A DNA stretch of 64,000 nt from Pseudomonas parakoreensis. Lineage in GTDB: Bacteria; Pseudomonadota; Gammaproteobacteria; Pseudomonadales; Pseudomonadaceae. The DNA is taken from the NCBI RefSeq assembly GCF_021602155.1, contig NZ_BQHY01000003.1, forward strand, positions 428,171 through 492,170, in the 5' to 3' direction. The translations under genes and the position numbers were made by a program. This document shows, one piece after another, positions 34,794 to 44,099 of the stretch (its first letter is position 1; each line of letters begins with the position of its first letter). Below the pieces are notes generated by a model. It had not been told where the DNA came from, did no database searches, and worked only from the letters and a program-made list of their open reading frames with translations.

Positions 34794-37667
34794 ATGTCCC
34801 AGTTGCCATCCTTGAGCCAGTTACGCGACCCCGAAGCCTTCCTGCGCCGCCATTTGGGTCCCGATGCCGCCGAACAACAGGCGATGCTCGATAGCCTGGG
34901 CCTCGGCAGCCGGGTCGAACTGATCGAGCAGACGGTGCCGCCGGGCATTCGCCTGAACCGGGCGCTGGACTTGCCGCCGGCCCTCGACGAGCAGGCGGCG
35001 CTGGCCAAACTGCGCGGTTACGCCGAGCAGAATCAGGTGTGGACCAGTCTGATCGGCATGGGCTACTACGGCACGCTGACGCCGACCGTCATTCTGCGTA
35101 ACGTGCTGGAAAATCCTGGTTGGTACACCGCGTACACCCCGTATCAACCGGAGATTGCCCAGGGCCGTCTTGAGGCGCTGCTGAATTTCCAGCAACTGAC
35201 CATCGACCTCACCGGGCTGGAACTGGCCAACGCCTCGTTGCTCGACGAAGCTACCGCTGCGGCGGAAGCCATGGCCCTGGCTAAACGCGTGGCGAAGTCG
35301 AAGAGCAATCTGTTCTTCGTCGACGAAAACTGTCATCCGCAGACCATTTCCGTGGTGCAGACCCGCGCCGAAGGCTTCGGCTTTGAGCTGATCGTCGACG
35401 CTGTGGATAACCTCAGCCAGCATCAGGTGTTCGGCGCATTGCTGCAGTATCCCGACACCCACGGCGAGATTCGTGATTTGCGCCCGGTCATCGATCAACT
35501 GCACGCGCAGCAGGCGCTGGCCTGCGTCGCTACGGATCTGCTGAGTCTGTTGCTGCTGACGCCACCGGGTGAACTGGGCGCTGACGTGGTGTTCGGATCA
35601 TCCCAACGCTTTGGCGTGCCAATGGGCTACGGTGGCCCGCACGCGGCGTTTTTCGCCAGCCGTGAGGCGTACAAACGGGCGATTCCCGGACGGATCATCG
35701 GCGTGTCGAAAGACGCTCGTGGCAATGTCGCGTTGCGCATGGCCCTGCAAACCCGCGAGCAACATATTCGCCGCGAGAAGGCCAATTCGAACATCTGCAC
35801 CGCGCAGGTGCTGCTGGCCAACATCGCCAGTTGCTACGCGGTGTATCACGGGCCGCAAGGCTTGAAACGGATAGCGCAGAGGGTGCATCGGCTGACCTGC
35901 ATTCTGGCGGCAGGCCTTGAACGCCATGGTATTGCGCGAGTCAACGGGCAGTTTTTCGACACTCTCACGCTGGAGGTCGGCGGCGCGCAGAGCGCAATCA
36001 TCGACAGCGCCAGGGCTGCGCAGATCAATCTGCGGATTCTCGGCCGTGGTCGAGTCGGGTTGAGCCTCGACGAGACGTGCGATGAAAGCACGGTGGCCAA
36101 ACTGTTCGACGTGCTGCTCGGTGCCGATCATGGTTTAAACGTCGAGCAACTCGATGCAGAAACGTTGGTTTCAGGCATCCCCGACAGCCTCCAGCGCAAG
36201 ACGCCTTACTTGCGCCATCCGGTGTTCAACGCACATCACAGCGAAACCGAGATGCTGCGCTACCTCAAGCAACTGGAGAACAAGGATCTGGCGCTCAACC
36301 AGTCGATGATCCCGTTGGGTTCCTGCACCATGAAGCTCAACGCCACCAGTGAGATGATCCCGATCACCTGGCCGCAGTTCGCCAATCTGCACCCGTTCGC
36401 GCCTCGGGAGCAGGCAGTCGGATACACCTTGATGATCGAAGAACTGCAGCGCTGGCTGTGCGCGATCACCGGGTTCGATGCGATCTGCATGCAGCCCAAC
36501 TCCGGGGCTCAGGGCGAGTACGCCGGGCTGCTGGCGATTCGCAAATATCACGAGAGCCGGCAGCAGGGCGCACGGGATATTTGCCTGATTCCGTCCTCGG
36601 CCCACGGCACCAACCCGGCCTCGGCGCAGATGGCCGGGATGCGCGTGGTGATCGTCGAATGCGACGAGGCCGGCAACGTCGATCTGGACGACCTGAAAAC
36701 CAGGGCGGCCGAGGCGGGGGACAAGTTGTCGTGCCTGATGGCGACCTATCCGTCGACCCATGGCGTGTACGAGGAAGGCATCAGCGAGATCTGCGAAGTT
36801 ATCCACCAGCACGGCGGGCAGGTGTATATGGACGGCGCCAATCTCAACGCGCAGGTCGGGCTGGCGCGGCCGGCGGACATCGGCGCCGATGTGTCGCACA
36901 TGAACCTGCACAAGACGTTCTGCATTCCCCATGGCGGTGGCGGGCCGGGCATGGGGCCGATCGGCATTCGCGCGCACCTGGCGCCGTTCGTCGCCAGTCA
37001 TCCGGTCGTGCCGATTGACGGCCCGCTGCCGCAGAATGGCGCGGTCAGTGCGGCGCCGTGGGGCAGTGCGAGTATTTTGCCGATCAGCTGGATGTACATC
37101 GCAATGATGGGGCCGCAATTGGCGGATGCCAGCGAAGTGGCAATCCTCGCGGCGAACTATCTGGCCCAGCATTTATCCGGCGCATTTCCGGTGCTGTATA
37201 CCGGGCGCAACGGGCGGGTGGCCCATGAATGCATTCTCGATCTGCGGCCGTTGAAGGCGCAGACCGGGATCAGCGAAGAAGACGTCGCCAAGCGCCTGAT
37301 GGATTACGGCTTTCACGCGCCAACCATGTCATTCCCGGTGCCGGGGACGTTGATGGTCGAGCCGACCGAGAGCGAATCCAAGGCCGAACTGGACCGGTTT
37401 ATCGGCGCCATGCTGAGCATCCGTGCAGAAATCACCGAAGTGCAGAACGGCAACTGGCCGGCGGAAGACAACCCGCTCAAGCGTGCGCCGCATACCTTGG
37501 CCGATGTCACCGGAGTCTGGGAGCGGCCTTACAGCATCGAGCAGGGCATCACCCCGGATGCGCACACTAAGGCGCACAAGTATTGGCCGGCAGTGAATCG
37601 GGTGGATAACGTTTATGGCGACCGCAATCTGTTTTGCGCCTGCGTCCCGGTGGACGATTACCGCTGA
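34794..37667 (+). CDS. gcvP: Glycine dehydrogenase (decarboxylating), glycine cleavage P protein
   Basis: A 957-residue fused P protein with both halves (alpha and beta) in one chain. It decarboxylates glycine and loads the methylamine onto H protein. The PLP lysine is Lys707 in [37 protein letters not shown] near the start and [10 protein letters not shown] are other conserved blocks. AAGAGAGAG gives the ribosome-binding site. It has its own upstream region, with TATGCT at 34737-34742 a possible -10. No L protein gene is present. Confidence 0.96.
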   Translation: MSQLPSLSQLRDPEAFLRRHLGPDAAEQQAMLDSLGLGSRVELIEQTVPPGIRLNRALDLPPALDEQAALAKLRGYAEQNQVWTSLIGMGYYGTLTPTVILRNVLENPGWYTAYTPYQPEIAQGRLEALLNFQQLTIDLTGLELANASLLDEATAAAEAMALAKRVAKSKSNLFFVDENCHPQTISVVQTRAEGFGFELIVDAVDNLSQHQVFGALLQYPDTHGEIRDLRPVIDQLHAQQALACVATDLLSLLLLTPPGELGADVVFGSSQRFGVPMGYGGPHAAFFASREAYKRAIPGRIIGVSKDARGNVALRMALQTREQHIRREKANSNICTAQVLLANIASCYAVYHGPQGLKRIAQRVHRLTCILAAGLERHGIARVNGQFFDTLTLEVGGAQSAIIDSARAAQINLRILGRGRVGLSLDETCDESTVAKLFDVLLGADHGLNVEQLDAETLVSGIPDSLQRKTPYLRHPVFNAHHSETEMLRYLKQLENKDLALNQSMIPLGSCTMKLNATSEMIPITWPQFANLHPFAPREQAVGYTLMIEELQRWLCAITGFDAICMQPNSGAQGEYAGLLAIRKYHESRQQGARDICLIPSSAHGTNPASAQMAGMRVVIVECDEAGNVDLDDLKTRAAEAGDKLSCLMATYPSTHGVYEEGISEICEVIHQHGGQVYMDGANLNAQVGLARPADIGADVSHMNLHKTFCIPHGGGGPGMGPIGIRAHLAPFVASHPVVPIDGPLPQNGAVSAAPWGSASILPISWMYIAMMGPQLADASEVAILAANYLAQHLSGAFPVLYTGRNGRVAHECILDLRPLKAQTGISEEDVAKRLMDYGFHAPTMSFPVPGTLMVEPTESESKAELDRFIGAMLSIRAEITEVQNGNWPAEDNPLKRAPHTLADVTGVWERPYSIEQGITPDAHTKAHKYWPAVNRVDNVYGDRNLFCACVPVDDYR

Positions 37668-37692
37668 TTTCCAGGTTGTACAACCGCCCAAA

Positions 37693-37782
37693 TGTGGGAG
37701 CGAGCCTGCTCGCGAAGGCGTCGTGTCAGAAGACAAACATGTATCTGACCCACTTTATTCGCGAGCAGGCTCGCTCCCACAG
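37693..37782. repeat. REP doublet, TGTGGGAGCGAGCCTGCTCG family
   Basis: TGTGGGAGCGAGCCTGCTCG at 37693 and the reverse CGAGCAGGCTCGCTCCCACA ending at about 37782 enclose about 50 bases. This is the only copy of this family seen in the window. It sits between gcvP and a terminator. Confidence 0.85.
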
Positions 37783-37810
37783 AGGTTGTGGTGAATTCGA
37801 CATTACGGGC

Positions 37811-37842
37811 AAAAAAATGCCGCTCGATCGAGCGGCATTTTT
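37811..37842. terminator. Bidirectional terminator between gcvP and the DUF2388 gene
   Basis: AAAAATGCCGCTCG and CGAGCGGCATTTTT form a perfect 14-base palindrome at its core with A and T runs at both ends, so it can end transcription from both convergent genes. Confidence 0.92.
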
Positions 37843-37855
37843 GTTGGCGCCCGGT

Positions 37856-38173
37856 TTACTCGGAAGCCACTGCGTTCTTCGCCAGAATCGCATTCGCCAG
37901 TTCCATGTCCGTGGCCTGCAGGCCCGGATTGTCGGCGCGGACTTTCTGCATGGCTGCTTCCAGGTATGGCCCACGAATGCCGCCATCGCTGGCGACGAAG
38001 CTGCCGGCGTCGTCCTGCGCGGCAACGATCAGCTTGTGATCCTTGAAGGTCAGGTAGGTCGAACCGGTGGTGGCGCCGGACGAAATGACGTTACGCCAAA
38101 AGCTGTCGGCCATCGCTGAACCAACGGGAAGGGACAGCAAGGCAAGGGTGGCGACAGCAAGTTTGAGACGCAT
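37856..38173 (-). CDS. Small secreted protein, DUF2388/TIGR02448 family
   Basis: A 105-residue protein with a signal peptide (MRLKLAVATLALLSLPVGSAMA). The mature domain, DSFWRNVISSGATTGSTYLTFKDHKL and QDDAGSFVASDGGIRGPYLE, is the DUF2388 (TIGR02448) pattern found mainly in Pseudomonas, often in multiple copies per genome. It probably acts in the periplasm. The function is not known. The stop lies 14 bases from the bidirectional terminator. Confidence 0.85.
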   Translation of the reverse strand: MRLKLAVATLALLSLPVGSAMADSFWRNVISSGATTGSTYLTFKDHKLIVAAQDDAGSFVASDGGIRGPYLEAAMQKVRADNPGLQATDMELANAILAKNAVASE

Positions 38174-38241
38174 GATTGAGTGACTCCTGGGGGTTAACTA
38201 CGGCGTTGGATAACGATTCCCCGGTCCGGTTCCGTAGCGGC

Positions 38242-40026
38242 CTATTTCTGCTCGCTCTGCGGTGTCACCCGCAGCACCTCTTCAAGGGTGGTCAGCCCTG
38301 CCGCGACCTTCTGCGCACCTGAAAGGCGCAGGCTGCGCATACCTTCCTTGAAGGCTTGCCGTCGGATGGAGGTAAGGTCGGTGTCCGGGGTGATGAGGGT
38401 TTTGAGGCTGTCGCTCAGTTGCATGATTTCGTAAACCCCGGCGCGGCCGCGATAACCGGTGTCGCGGCACTCCAGGCAGCCGATCGCCCGTTGCGCATTG
38501 CCCGGCAGCGGCGCCTGCCACGGGCGGGTCAGGGTCTGCCAGTCCTCCTCTTCCAGCGTCAGCGGCGCCTTGCAGTGCGGGCACAGGGTACGCACCAGAC
38601 GCTGGGCCATGACCCCGAGCACCGTGGCCTTGATCAGATAGTGCGGCACGCCGAGTTCGAGTAACCGGCTGATGGCACTGGGGGCATCGTTGGTGTGCAG
38701 GGTCGACAGCACCAGGTGGCCAGTGAGTGCCGCCTGAATCGCCATTTCCGCGGTTTCCAGGTCGCGGATCTCGCCGATCATGATGATGTCCGGGTCCTGT
38801 CGCATCAACGCACGCACCCCGGCGGCGAAACTCAGGTCGATGTTGTGCTGCACCTGCATCTGATTGAACGCCGGCTCGACCATTTCGATCGGGTCTTCGA
38901 TGGTGCAGAGGTTGATCTCCGGCGTCGCCAGTTTCTTCAGCGTGGTGTAGAGCGTGGTGGTCTTGCCCGAACCGGTCGGCCCGGTGACCAGGATGATGCC
39001 GTTGGGCTGGCGGGTCATGTCCTGCCAGCGGCGAAGGTCATCGGCAGAAAAGCCCAACTGATCGAAGTCCTTGAGCAACACTTCCGGGTCAAAGATCCGC
39101 ATGACCATTTTTTCGCCAAATGCGGTGGGCAGCGTCGAGAGCCGCAGTTCCACCTCGCCGCCGTCGGGGGTCTTGGTCTTGACCCGGCCGTCCTGGGGTT
39201 TGCGCTTCTCGGCGACGTTCATCCGCCCGAGGCTTTTCAGGCGGCTGACGATCGCCATGGTCACCTGCGGCGGGAATTGATAGACGTTGTGCAACACGCC
39301 ATCGATGCGAAAGCGCACGGTGCCTTGTTCGCGGCGCGGTTCGATATGAATATCGCTGGCGCGTTGCTGGAAGGCGTACTGGAACAGCCAGTCGACGATG
39401 TTGACGATGTGTGCGTCGTTGGCGTCCGGCTCCTGATCGCTGGCGCCGAGGTTGAGCAGTTGTTCAAAGTTGCCGAGGTTGCCGCTTTGCTGATCGGCAT
39501 TGCTGGCGCCGCTGACCGATTTGGCGAGGCGGAAGAACTCGACGCTGAAGCGCTGGATGTCCACCGGGTTGGCGACCACCCGTTTGATCGGCAGCTTCAG
39601 CACGTGAGTCAGGTCGGCTTCCCAAGCGGTGACGTAGGGCTGGGCACTGGCCACGACCACGGCGTCGCGGTCGACCGCCACCGCAAGAATCCTGTGCCGC
39701 TGGGCAAACGCGTAGGACATCAGCGGGGTGATGGCGGCGACGTTGATCTTCAACGGGTCGATACGCATGTACGGCTGGCCGGCCTGCTGCGCCAGCCACA
39801 AGGTCAGGCTTTCCAGATCCAGATGTTTACCCGGACGGCTGAGGTCATCCAGCTGCTGGCTGGAAATGAACTCCAGCGGGTGCTGCTGGCCGTGGGTCGC
39901 GTGGCGGCGCCGGGCGTTGAGCGCCTGCTCCGCCGAATCCTGGCTGATGAAGCCTTGGGCGACCAATTCACGCAACACATCGTTGAGATCCAGCCAGCGG
40001 TCCTGAGTGGCGAGTTGAACGGACAT
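38242..40026 (-). CDS. GspE/PilB-family secretion ATPase (orphan)
   Basis: A 594-residue hexameric ATPase. Walker A is TGPTGSGKTTTLYTTL, the Asp-box and Walker B are TIEDPIEMVEPAFNQ and LMRQDPDIIMIGEIRDLETAE, and zinc-binding cysteines are in CPHCKAP and CLECRDTG. The N-terminal 140 residues resemble the MshEN/GspE N1 region. GGAG lies before MSVQLATQD. Such ATPases drive type II secretion or type IV pili, but no pseudopilin or secretin genes are adjacent, so the partner system is elsewhere. It corresponds by position to a P. aeruginosa gene described as a secretion ATPase. Confidence 0.88.
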   Translation of the reverse strand: MSVQLATQDRWLDLNDVLRELVAQGFISQDSAEQALNARRRHATHGQQHPLEFISSQQLDDLSRPGKHLDLESLTLWLAQQAGQPYMRIDPLKINVAAITPLMSYAFAQRHRILAVAVDRDAVVVASAQPYVTAWEADLTHVLKLPIKRVVANPVDIQRFSVEFFRLAKSVSGASNADQQSGNLGNFEQLLNLGASDQEPDANDAHIVNIVDWLFQYAFQQRASDIHIEPRREQGTVRFRIDGVLHNVYQFPPQVTMAIVSRLKSLGRMNVAEKRKPQDGRVKTKTPDGGEVELRLSTLPTAFGEKMVMRIFDPEVLLKDFDQLGFSADDLRRWQDMTRQPNGIILVTGPTGSGKTTTLYTTLKKLATPEINLCTIEDPIEMVEPAFNQMQVQHNIDLSFAAGVRALMRQDPDIIMIGEIRDLETAEMAIQAALTGHLVLSTLHTNDAPSAISRLLELGVPHYLIKATVLGVMAQRLVRTLCPHCKAPLTLEEEDWQTLTRPWQAPLPGNAQRAIGCLECRDTGYRGRAGVYEIMQLSDSLKTLITPDTDLTSIRRQAFKEGMRSLRLSGAQKVAAGLTTLEEVLRVTPQSEQK

Positions 40027-40116
40027 GCAGGCTCCTTTTGAACGACAGTTCGCAAAGGATAGTCGTGGCCCCGCAGACCGTTGGGCCACTACCCGACAAA
40101 GCCGTTGCCGGATTTT

Positions 40117-40455
40117 TCAGCCAACCGCTTGCGCGGGCGTATCCCACGTCGTGTCGGCGTTTTGCAGGTTGACCGAGCAGACGCTGATCAGGTTACGAAG
40201 TTTTTCCGCAATCACTTGGGCGCGATGCCAACTGAAACCACCCATGACGATGTCGATCGACATCAAGTCGTCCATCCGCTGCACATTGACCTGTTCAGGC
40301 GTCAGGAACTGCAGCGCGAACAGGTTCAGCACCCGCACCAGCAGATCCGGCTCGGCTTCGGCGAGGATCTGATACTGCGCCAGGCAATGGCTGTTGTTGA
40401 CGTTCCAGACATCGGCCCGGGTTGGTGCGGTATTCACGGCTTCGAGGTGCGGCAT
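40117..40455 (-). CDS. Small ACT-like domain protein
   Basis: A 112-residue protein. From about residue 25, NCLAQYQILAEAEPDLLVRVLNLF and NVQRMDDLMSIDIVMGG and AEKLRNLISVCSVNLQ follow the beta-alpha-beta-beta-alpha-beta ACT pattern seen in acetolactate synthase small subunits. It has no catalytic partner nearby. It is divergent to an Lrp-type regulator, 127 bases away. The start MPHLEAV is chosen because the upstream extension has no family match. An amino-acid-binding role is inferred from fold only. Confidence 0.6.
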   Translation of the reverse strand: MPHLEAVNTAPTRADVWNVNNSHCLAQYQILAEAEPDLLVRVLNLFALQFLTPEQVNVQRMDDLMSIDIVMGGFSWHRAQVIAEKLRNLISVCSVNLQNADTTWDTPAQAVG

Positions 40456-40582
40456 GGCGAGTCTCCAAAAAACACTGGAGAAATTTTTACATTCGGTGCC
40501 GGGCATTTCTTGGCTAAGATCGATGTGATTGGCGAATGATCGACCGGTTTGATTCGCATTAATTCATATTTGAGGTTTTTCT

Positions 40583-41053
40583 ATGCACAGCGAGCTGGAC
40601 AGCTACGACCGCAGGATTCTCGCCCTGCTGCAAGAGGACGCTTCCTTGTCCAGCGCTCAGATCGCCGAGCAGGTGGGCCTGTCGCAGTCACCGTGCTGGC
40701 GGCGTATTCAGCGAATGAAGGAGGAGGGGATTATTCGCGGTCAGGTGACCTTGCTTGATCGCAAGAAGATCGGCCTGAACACGCAGATCTTCGCCGAAAT
40801 CAAGCTCAACGCCCACGGGCGGTCGAACTTCACCGAATTCACCGAGGCGATTCGCGGTTTTCCGGAGGTTCTGGAGTGCTACGTGCTGATGGGCGCGGTA
40901 GATTTTCTGTTGCGGATTGTCGCGGCGGACATCGAGGCGTATGAGCGGTTTTTCTTCGAGAAGCTGTCGCTGGTGCCGGGGATTCAGGAAGTGAATTCGA
41001 TTGTGGCGCTGTCGGAGATCAAGTCCACCACCAGCCTGCCGGTAATGCGCTGA
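40583..41053 (+). CDS. Lrp/AsnC-family transcriptional regulator
   Basis: A 156-residue regulator. The helix-turn-helix is LDSYDRRILALLQEDASLSSAQIAEQVGLSQSPCWRRIQRMKEEG (residues about 4-50), and the RAM effector-binding domain follows (FTEAIRGFPEVLECYVLMGAVDFLLRIVAADI). It diverges from the ACT-like gene and probably controls it. The amino acid sensed is not known. It stands before a REP doublet. Confidence 0.92.
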   Translation: MHSELDSYDRRILALLQEDASLSSAQIAEQVGLSQSPCWRRIQRMKEEGIIRGQVTLLDRKKIGLNTQIFAEIKLNAHGRSNFTEFTEAIRGFPEVLECYVLMGAVDFLLRIVAADIEAYERFFFEKLSLVPGIQEVNSIVALSEIKSTTSLPVMR

Positions 41054-41060
41054 TGGCCTC

Positions 41061-41164
41061 TGTGGCGAGGGGATTTATCCCCGATGGGTCGCGAAGCGGC
41101 CCCGCTTTAGTCGAAAGCAGGGACTGCTGCGCAGTCCATCGGGGATGAATCCCCTCACCACACA
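41061..41164. repeat. REP doublet, TGTGGCGAGGGGATTTATCC family, second copy
   Basis: TGTGGCGAGGGGATTTATCC at 41061 and GGGGATGAATCCCCTCACCACA at 41140-41164 face each other across about 60 bases. The right arm differs from the first copy in a few bases. It fills the gap between the Lrp gene and the convergent CYTH-CHAD gene. Confidence 0.85.
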
Positions 41165-41168
41165 GTCA

Positions 41169-42539
41169 TCACATACGCAGCAGCATTTTCCACGCACGAT
41201 TCTGATAAACCGCAATCGCCTGCTGCTTGCGCGCATCGAGCAGTTCGTCAGTGATCGTCGGCTCATTGGCCAGTTGTGCCAGTTTGTTCAGTTCGCCGTA
41301 CAGGCGATCCATTTCCGCGATCTCCAGCACGTTGCGCGCGTGGTGCAGCCATACCTGGATGCGCTCGATGCGCGGCAGTTGTTCGGCCAGATCTTCCGGT
41401 TGCTGCTGATAGCGCTGCAATTGCAGGGAGGTGGCTTCTTCGCCCAGCAGGCGCGGCAGCCAGCTGTGCAATTGCGCGGCGCCCTGGCGGTTGCCGCGGG
41501 TGTTGCGCTCGGCGGTCCAGGCGCGGGCCAGCAGCCAGCGTGATGCGGTCAGCGAGAACAGGCCCCAGCGCGGGTCTTCCAGTTCTTCGAGGAATTGCTC
41601 CGGCGCCGCCTTGCGTACGTCTTCGTCTTCGATGCCGACCTGAACCAGCGGGCGCCAGTCTTCAAGCAATGCGTCCAGCGCCACGCGCAGGTCGTGAGTG
41701 GCCGAACGCGGTGCGGCCTGGCCGAGGCTGCTGAGCAGGGCGCGCATTTCGGCGAGGTTCTCGACCCAGTCCTGCAGCAGGCGCCAGTGGCCATTGAAGC
41801 GATATTGTTCGGCCAGACGCTGGCTGCTGCCGAGCAAGTGCCAGGCCAGTGCGGCGAAGGCGTCGTCGAGTGGGGTTTCCGGGGTCAGTTGCGGCGCCGG
41901 CAGGCTCAGCGAGTAGCTGTTGGCGTCGTACAGACGGTAGCCGCGCTCGGCCTTGCTGATGTCGCACGGCATCAGGGCCAGGGTTTCGGCCAGCTCGGCG
42001 GCCAGTTCCAGCAGTGCGGCCGGCTCGCCTTCGCGCAGTTCCAGTTCCAGCTCGCAGATTTCTTCTTTCTGTTTGCCGACCACCACATGACCGAGGTCCA
42101 GCGCAGCTTCGATGACCACTTTGGCCTTGCCGCGGCCCCAGGCGATTTCCGCACGCTCGCGGACGAAATCGGTGGTGAAAATCGGTTTCAGGGTTTTTTT
42201 GTCCAGCTCGGCCAGCGACTCGGGCCAGCATTCGCCGTCGAGTTTCTTCACGTCGAGCTTGGCTTTGGGCAACTTCCAGTCGTATTCATTACGCTCGGAC
42301 AGACCGGCAACGCTCTGGCCGCGGGTCTTGAGGGTCTGAATCACTTCGTCACCGTCCTTGCGCAGGCGCAGGGCGACTTTGGCCTGGGCCAGGTCACGCT
42401 CGGGGGTGTCGAAGTACTGGTTCATCAACTCACGGCGTTCCCAGCCATTTTTGTTGCGTTTTTTCAGTAGCGGGTGCTCGCGCAGGGCGGCGAGGGTTTC
42501 GCGGCTGACGCGGAGTTTGATTTCGGTTTCTTTCTGCAT
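41169..42539 (-). CDS. CYTH-CHAD domain protein
   Basis: A 456-residue protein. The N-terminal CYTH domain starts MQKETEIKLRV with the ETEIK (ExExK) motif and further acidic/basic strands (about 1-190), typical of triphosphate tunnel enzymes. From about 225 to 456 a CHAD domain follows, helical and rich in conserved arginine and histidine (THDLRVALDALL, RWLLARAW, HHARNVLEIAEMDRLYG). CHAD domains bind polyphosphate. A function as inorganic triphosphatase is known for similar proteins. The stop lies five bases from a REP. Confidence 0.9.
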   Translation of the reverse strand: MQKETEIKLRVSRETLAALREHPLLKKRNKNGWERRELMNQYFDTPERDLAQAKVALRLRKDGDEVIQTLKTRGQSVAGLSERNEYDWKLPKAKLDVKKLDGECWPESLAELDKKTLKPIFTTDFVRERAEIAWGRGKAKVVIEAALDLGHVVVGKQKEEICELELELREGEPAALLELAAELAETLALMPCDISKAERGYRLYDANSYSLSLPAPQLTPETPLDDAFAALAWHLLGSSQRLAEQYRFNGHWRLLQDWVENLAEMRALLSSLGQAAPRSATHDLRVALDALLEDWRPLVQVGIEDEDVRKAAPEQFLEELEDPRWGLFSLTASRWLLARAWTAERNTRGNRQGAAQLHSWLPRLLGEEATSLQLQRYQQQPEDLAEQLPRIERIQVWLHHARNVLEIAEMDRLYGELNKLAQLANEPTITDELLDARKQQAIAVYQNRAWKMLLRM

Positions 42540-42694
42540 GGCCGGAAAATCCAGGATCGGGAGCGCAGCCGGGGGAATGTGTGGCTGCCAAGGCCGTGCA
42601 GTGTACAGGACTCAAACTTCCTACGCCCTGCGGCGGTTTATTCCTGGCGCCGGATGGCTCTATGATGGACTTCAAATCGGAGTTGGAGTCAGCG

Positions 42695-43840
42695 ATGCCT
42701 TTGCCGTCTATGCAAGACCAGTTCGCTGCACTGATCGCCGCACCGTCGGTCAGCTGCACCCAACCGGGCCTGGATCAGTCCAACCGGGCGGTGATCGATT
42801 TGCTCGCCGGCTGGCTGGGTGATCTGGGCTTCAGTTGCGACATCCAGCAGGTCAGCCCCGGCAAATTCAACCTGCTCGCCACTTTCGGCAGCGGCCCCGG
42901 CGGCCTGGTCCTGGCCGGGCACAGCGATACCGTGCCTTATGACGATGCGCTGTGGCAGACCGATCCGCTGAAGCTCACCGAAGTTGACGGCCGCTGGGTC
43001 GGGCTGGGCAGTTGCGACATGAAGGGCTTTTTCGCGCTGATCATCGAGGCCGTGCAGCCGCTGCTCGATCAACCGTTCAAGCAACCGCTGCTGATTCTCG
43101 CCACCTGTGATGAAGAAAGTTCGATGTCCGGTGCCCGCGCCCTGGCCGAGGCCGGCAAGCCGCTGGGCCGTGCGGCGGTGATCGGCGAGCCGACCGGGCT
43201 CAAGCCGATTCGCATGCACAAGGGCATCATGATGGAGCGCATCGATATCCTCGGACAAAGCGGCCATTCGTCGGATCCGCGTTTGGGGCACAGTGCACTC
43301 GAAGCGATGCACGATGCCATCGGCGAGCTGCGCGGTTTGCGCCTGTTGTGGCAGCGTGAATTCAACAATCCGCAGTTCAGTGTGCCGCAACCGACGATGA
43401 ACTTCGGTTGTATTCATGGCGGCGACAACCCGAATCGCATCTGTGGCCAGTGTTCGCTGGAGTTCGACCTGCGTCCGTTGCCGGGCATGGACCCGAAAGT
43501 GCTGCGTGCGGAGATCCTGCGCAAGCTCAATCCCGTGGCCGAGCGGCACCAGGTGAAGATCGATTACAAACCGTTGTTCCCGGAAGTACCGCCGTTCGAA
43601 CAAGCCGAAGACGCCGAATTGGTACGCATCGCCGAAAAGCTCACCGGCCATCGTGCCGAAACAGTGGCGTTTGGCACCGAAGCGCCTTATCTTCAGCGCC
43701 TTGGCTGCGAAACCATCGTGCTCGGTCCCGGCGACATCGCCTGTGCCCACCAGCCCGGCGAATACCTCGAAATGTCACGTTTGCAGCCTACCGTGCATCT
43801 ATTGCGGCAGTTGGTTGAACATTACTGCCTGAAGAATTGA
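42695..43840 (+). CDS. argE: N-acetylornithine deacetylase
   Basis: A 381-residue M20 zinc metallohydrolase releasing ornithine in arginine synthesis. VLAGHSDTVPYDDALW holds the His and Asp metal ligands, GLGSCDMKGFFAL the next Asp, and ATCDEESSMSGARAL the Glu pair. The start MPLPSMQDQF has GGAGTTGGAG just upstream; earlier in-frame ATGs lie near the promoter. TATGAT at 42661-42666 may be the -10. It is separated from argA by a REP doublet and a leader. Acetylornithine deacetylase is the usual label in Pseudomonas, which also has argJ. Confidence 0.88.
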   Translation: MPLPSMQDQFAALIAAPSVSCTQPGLDQSNRAVIDLLAGWLGDLGFSCDIQQVSPGKFNLLATFGSGPGGLVLAGHSDTVPYDDALWQTDPLKLTEVDGRWVGLGSCDMKGFFALIIEAVQPLLDQPFKQPLLILATCDEESSMSGARALAEAGKPLGRAAVIGEPTGLKPIRMHKGIMMERIDILGQSGHSSDPRLGHSALEAMHDAIGELRGLRLLWQREFNNPQFSVPQPTMNFGCIHGGDNPNRICGQCSLEFDLRPLPGMDPKVLRAEILRKLNPVAERHQVKIDYKPLFPEVPPFEQAEDAELVRIAEKLTGHRAETVAFGTEAPYLQRLGCETIVLGPGDIACAHQPGEYLEMSRLQPTVHLLRQLVEHYCLKN

Positions 43841-43850
43841 ACACATCCCT

Positions 43851-43950
43851 TGTAGGCGCTGCCGAAGGCTCGGGCCGCGTTCGGACGATCTTTTGATCTT
43901 GTCTCTTAAAAACAAAGTCAAAAGATCGCAGCCTGCGGCAGCTCCTACAG
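43851..43950. repeat. REP doublet, CTGTAGGAGCTGCCG family, third copy with altered left arm
   Basis: TGTAGGCGCTGCCGAAGGCT in the left arm has an extra segment GGGCCGCGTTCGGAC before GATCTTTTGATCTTG. The right arm CAAAAGATC...GCGGCAGCTCCTACAG is normal. It sits immediately before the argA leader. Confidence 0.8.
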
Positions 43951-44003
43951 GGGAAGACGTTAAATTAGTGGGAATCCAACCCGTATTCATGAGGAGAACG
44001 CGC

Positions 44004-44030
44004 GTGTCGCCAAGCCTGTTCCGACGATAA
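44004..44030 (+). CDS. Candidate argA leader peptide ending in two arginines
   Basis: GTG TCG CCA AGC CTG TTC CGA CGA TAA encodes (M)SPSLFRR, eight residues, ending in tandem arginine codons directly before the stop. A strong GAGGAG site (43991-43996) lies seven bases before the GTG. An in-frame ATG at 43989 would give a 13-residue version with five arginines (MRRTRVSPSLFRR), but its own ribosome-binding site is poor. It lies 69 bases upstream of argA. Leader peptides rich in the pathway amino acid are the hallmark of translation-coupled attenuation. Confidence 0.6.
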   Translation: MSPSLFRR

Positions 44031-44091
44031 CCATCAGCCCGCTGTGCGTTTTCCGTTTCGCCCTTTTTTCCGGCTGCTATTTATTACAGGC
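44014..44091 (+). promoter_or_regulatory. Potential long-range stem masking the argA ribosome-binding site
   Basis: GCCTGT at 44014-44019, inside the leader peptide's AGC CTG TTC codons, is complementary to ACAGGC at 44086-44091, which contains the AGG nine bases before the argA ATG. A second inner pairing, CAGCCCG (44035-44041, one bulge) with CGGCTG (44071-44076), would extend the fold. A ribosome halted at the two following CGA codons would cover 44014-44019 and free the argA site. The pairing is drawn by hand, without energy calculation. Confidence 0.4.
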
Positions 44092-44099
44092 CCAGGTTC

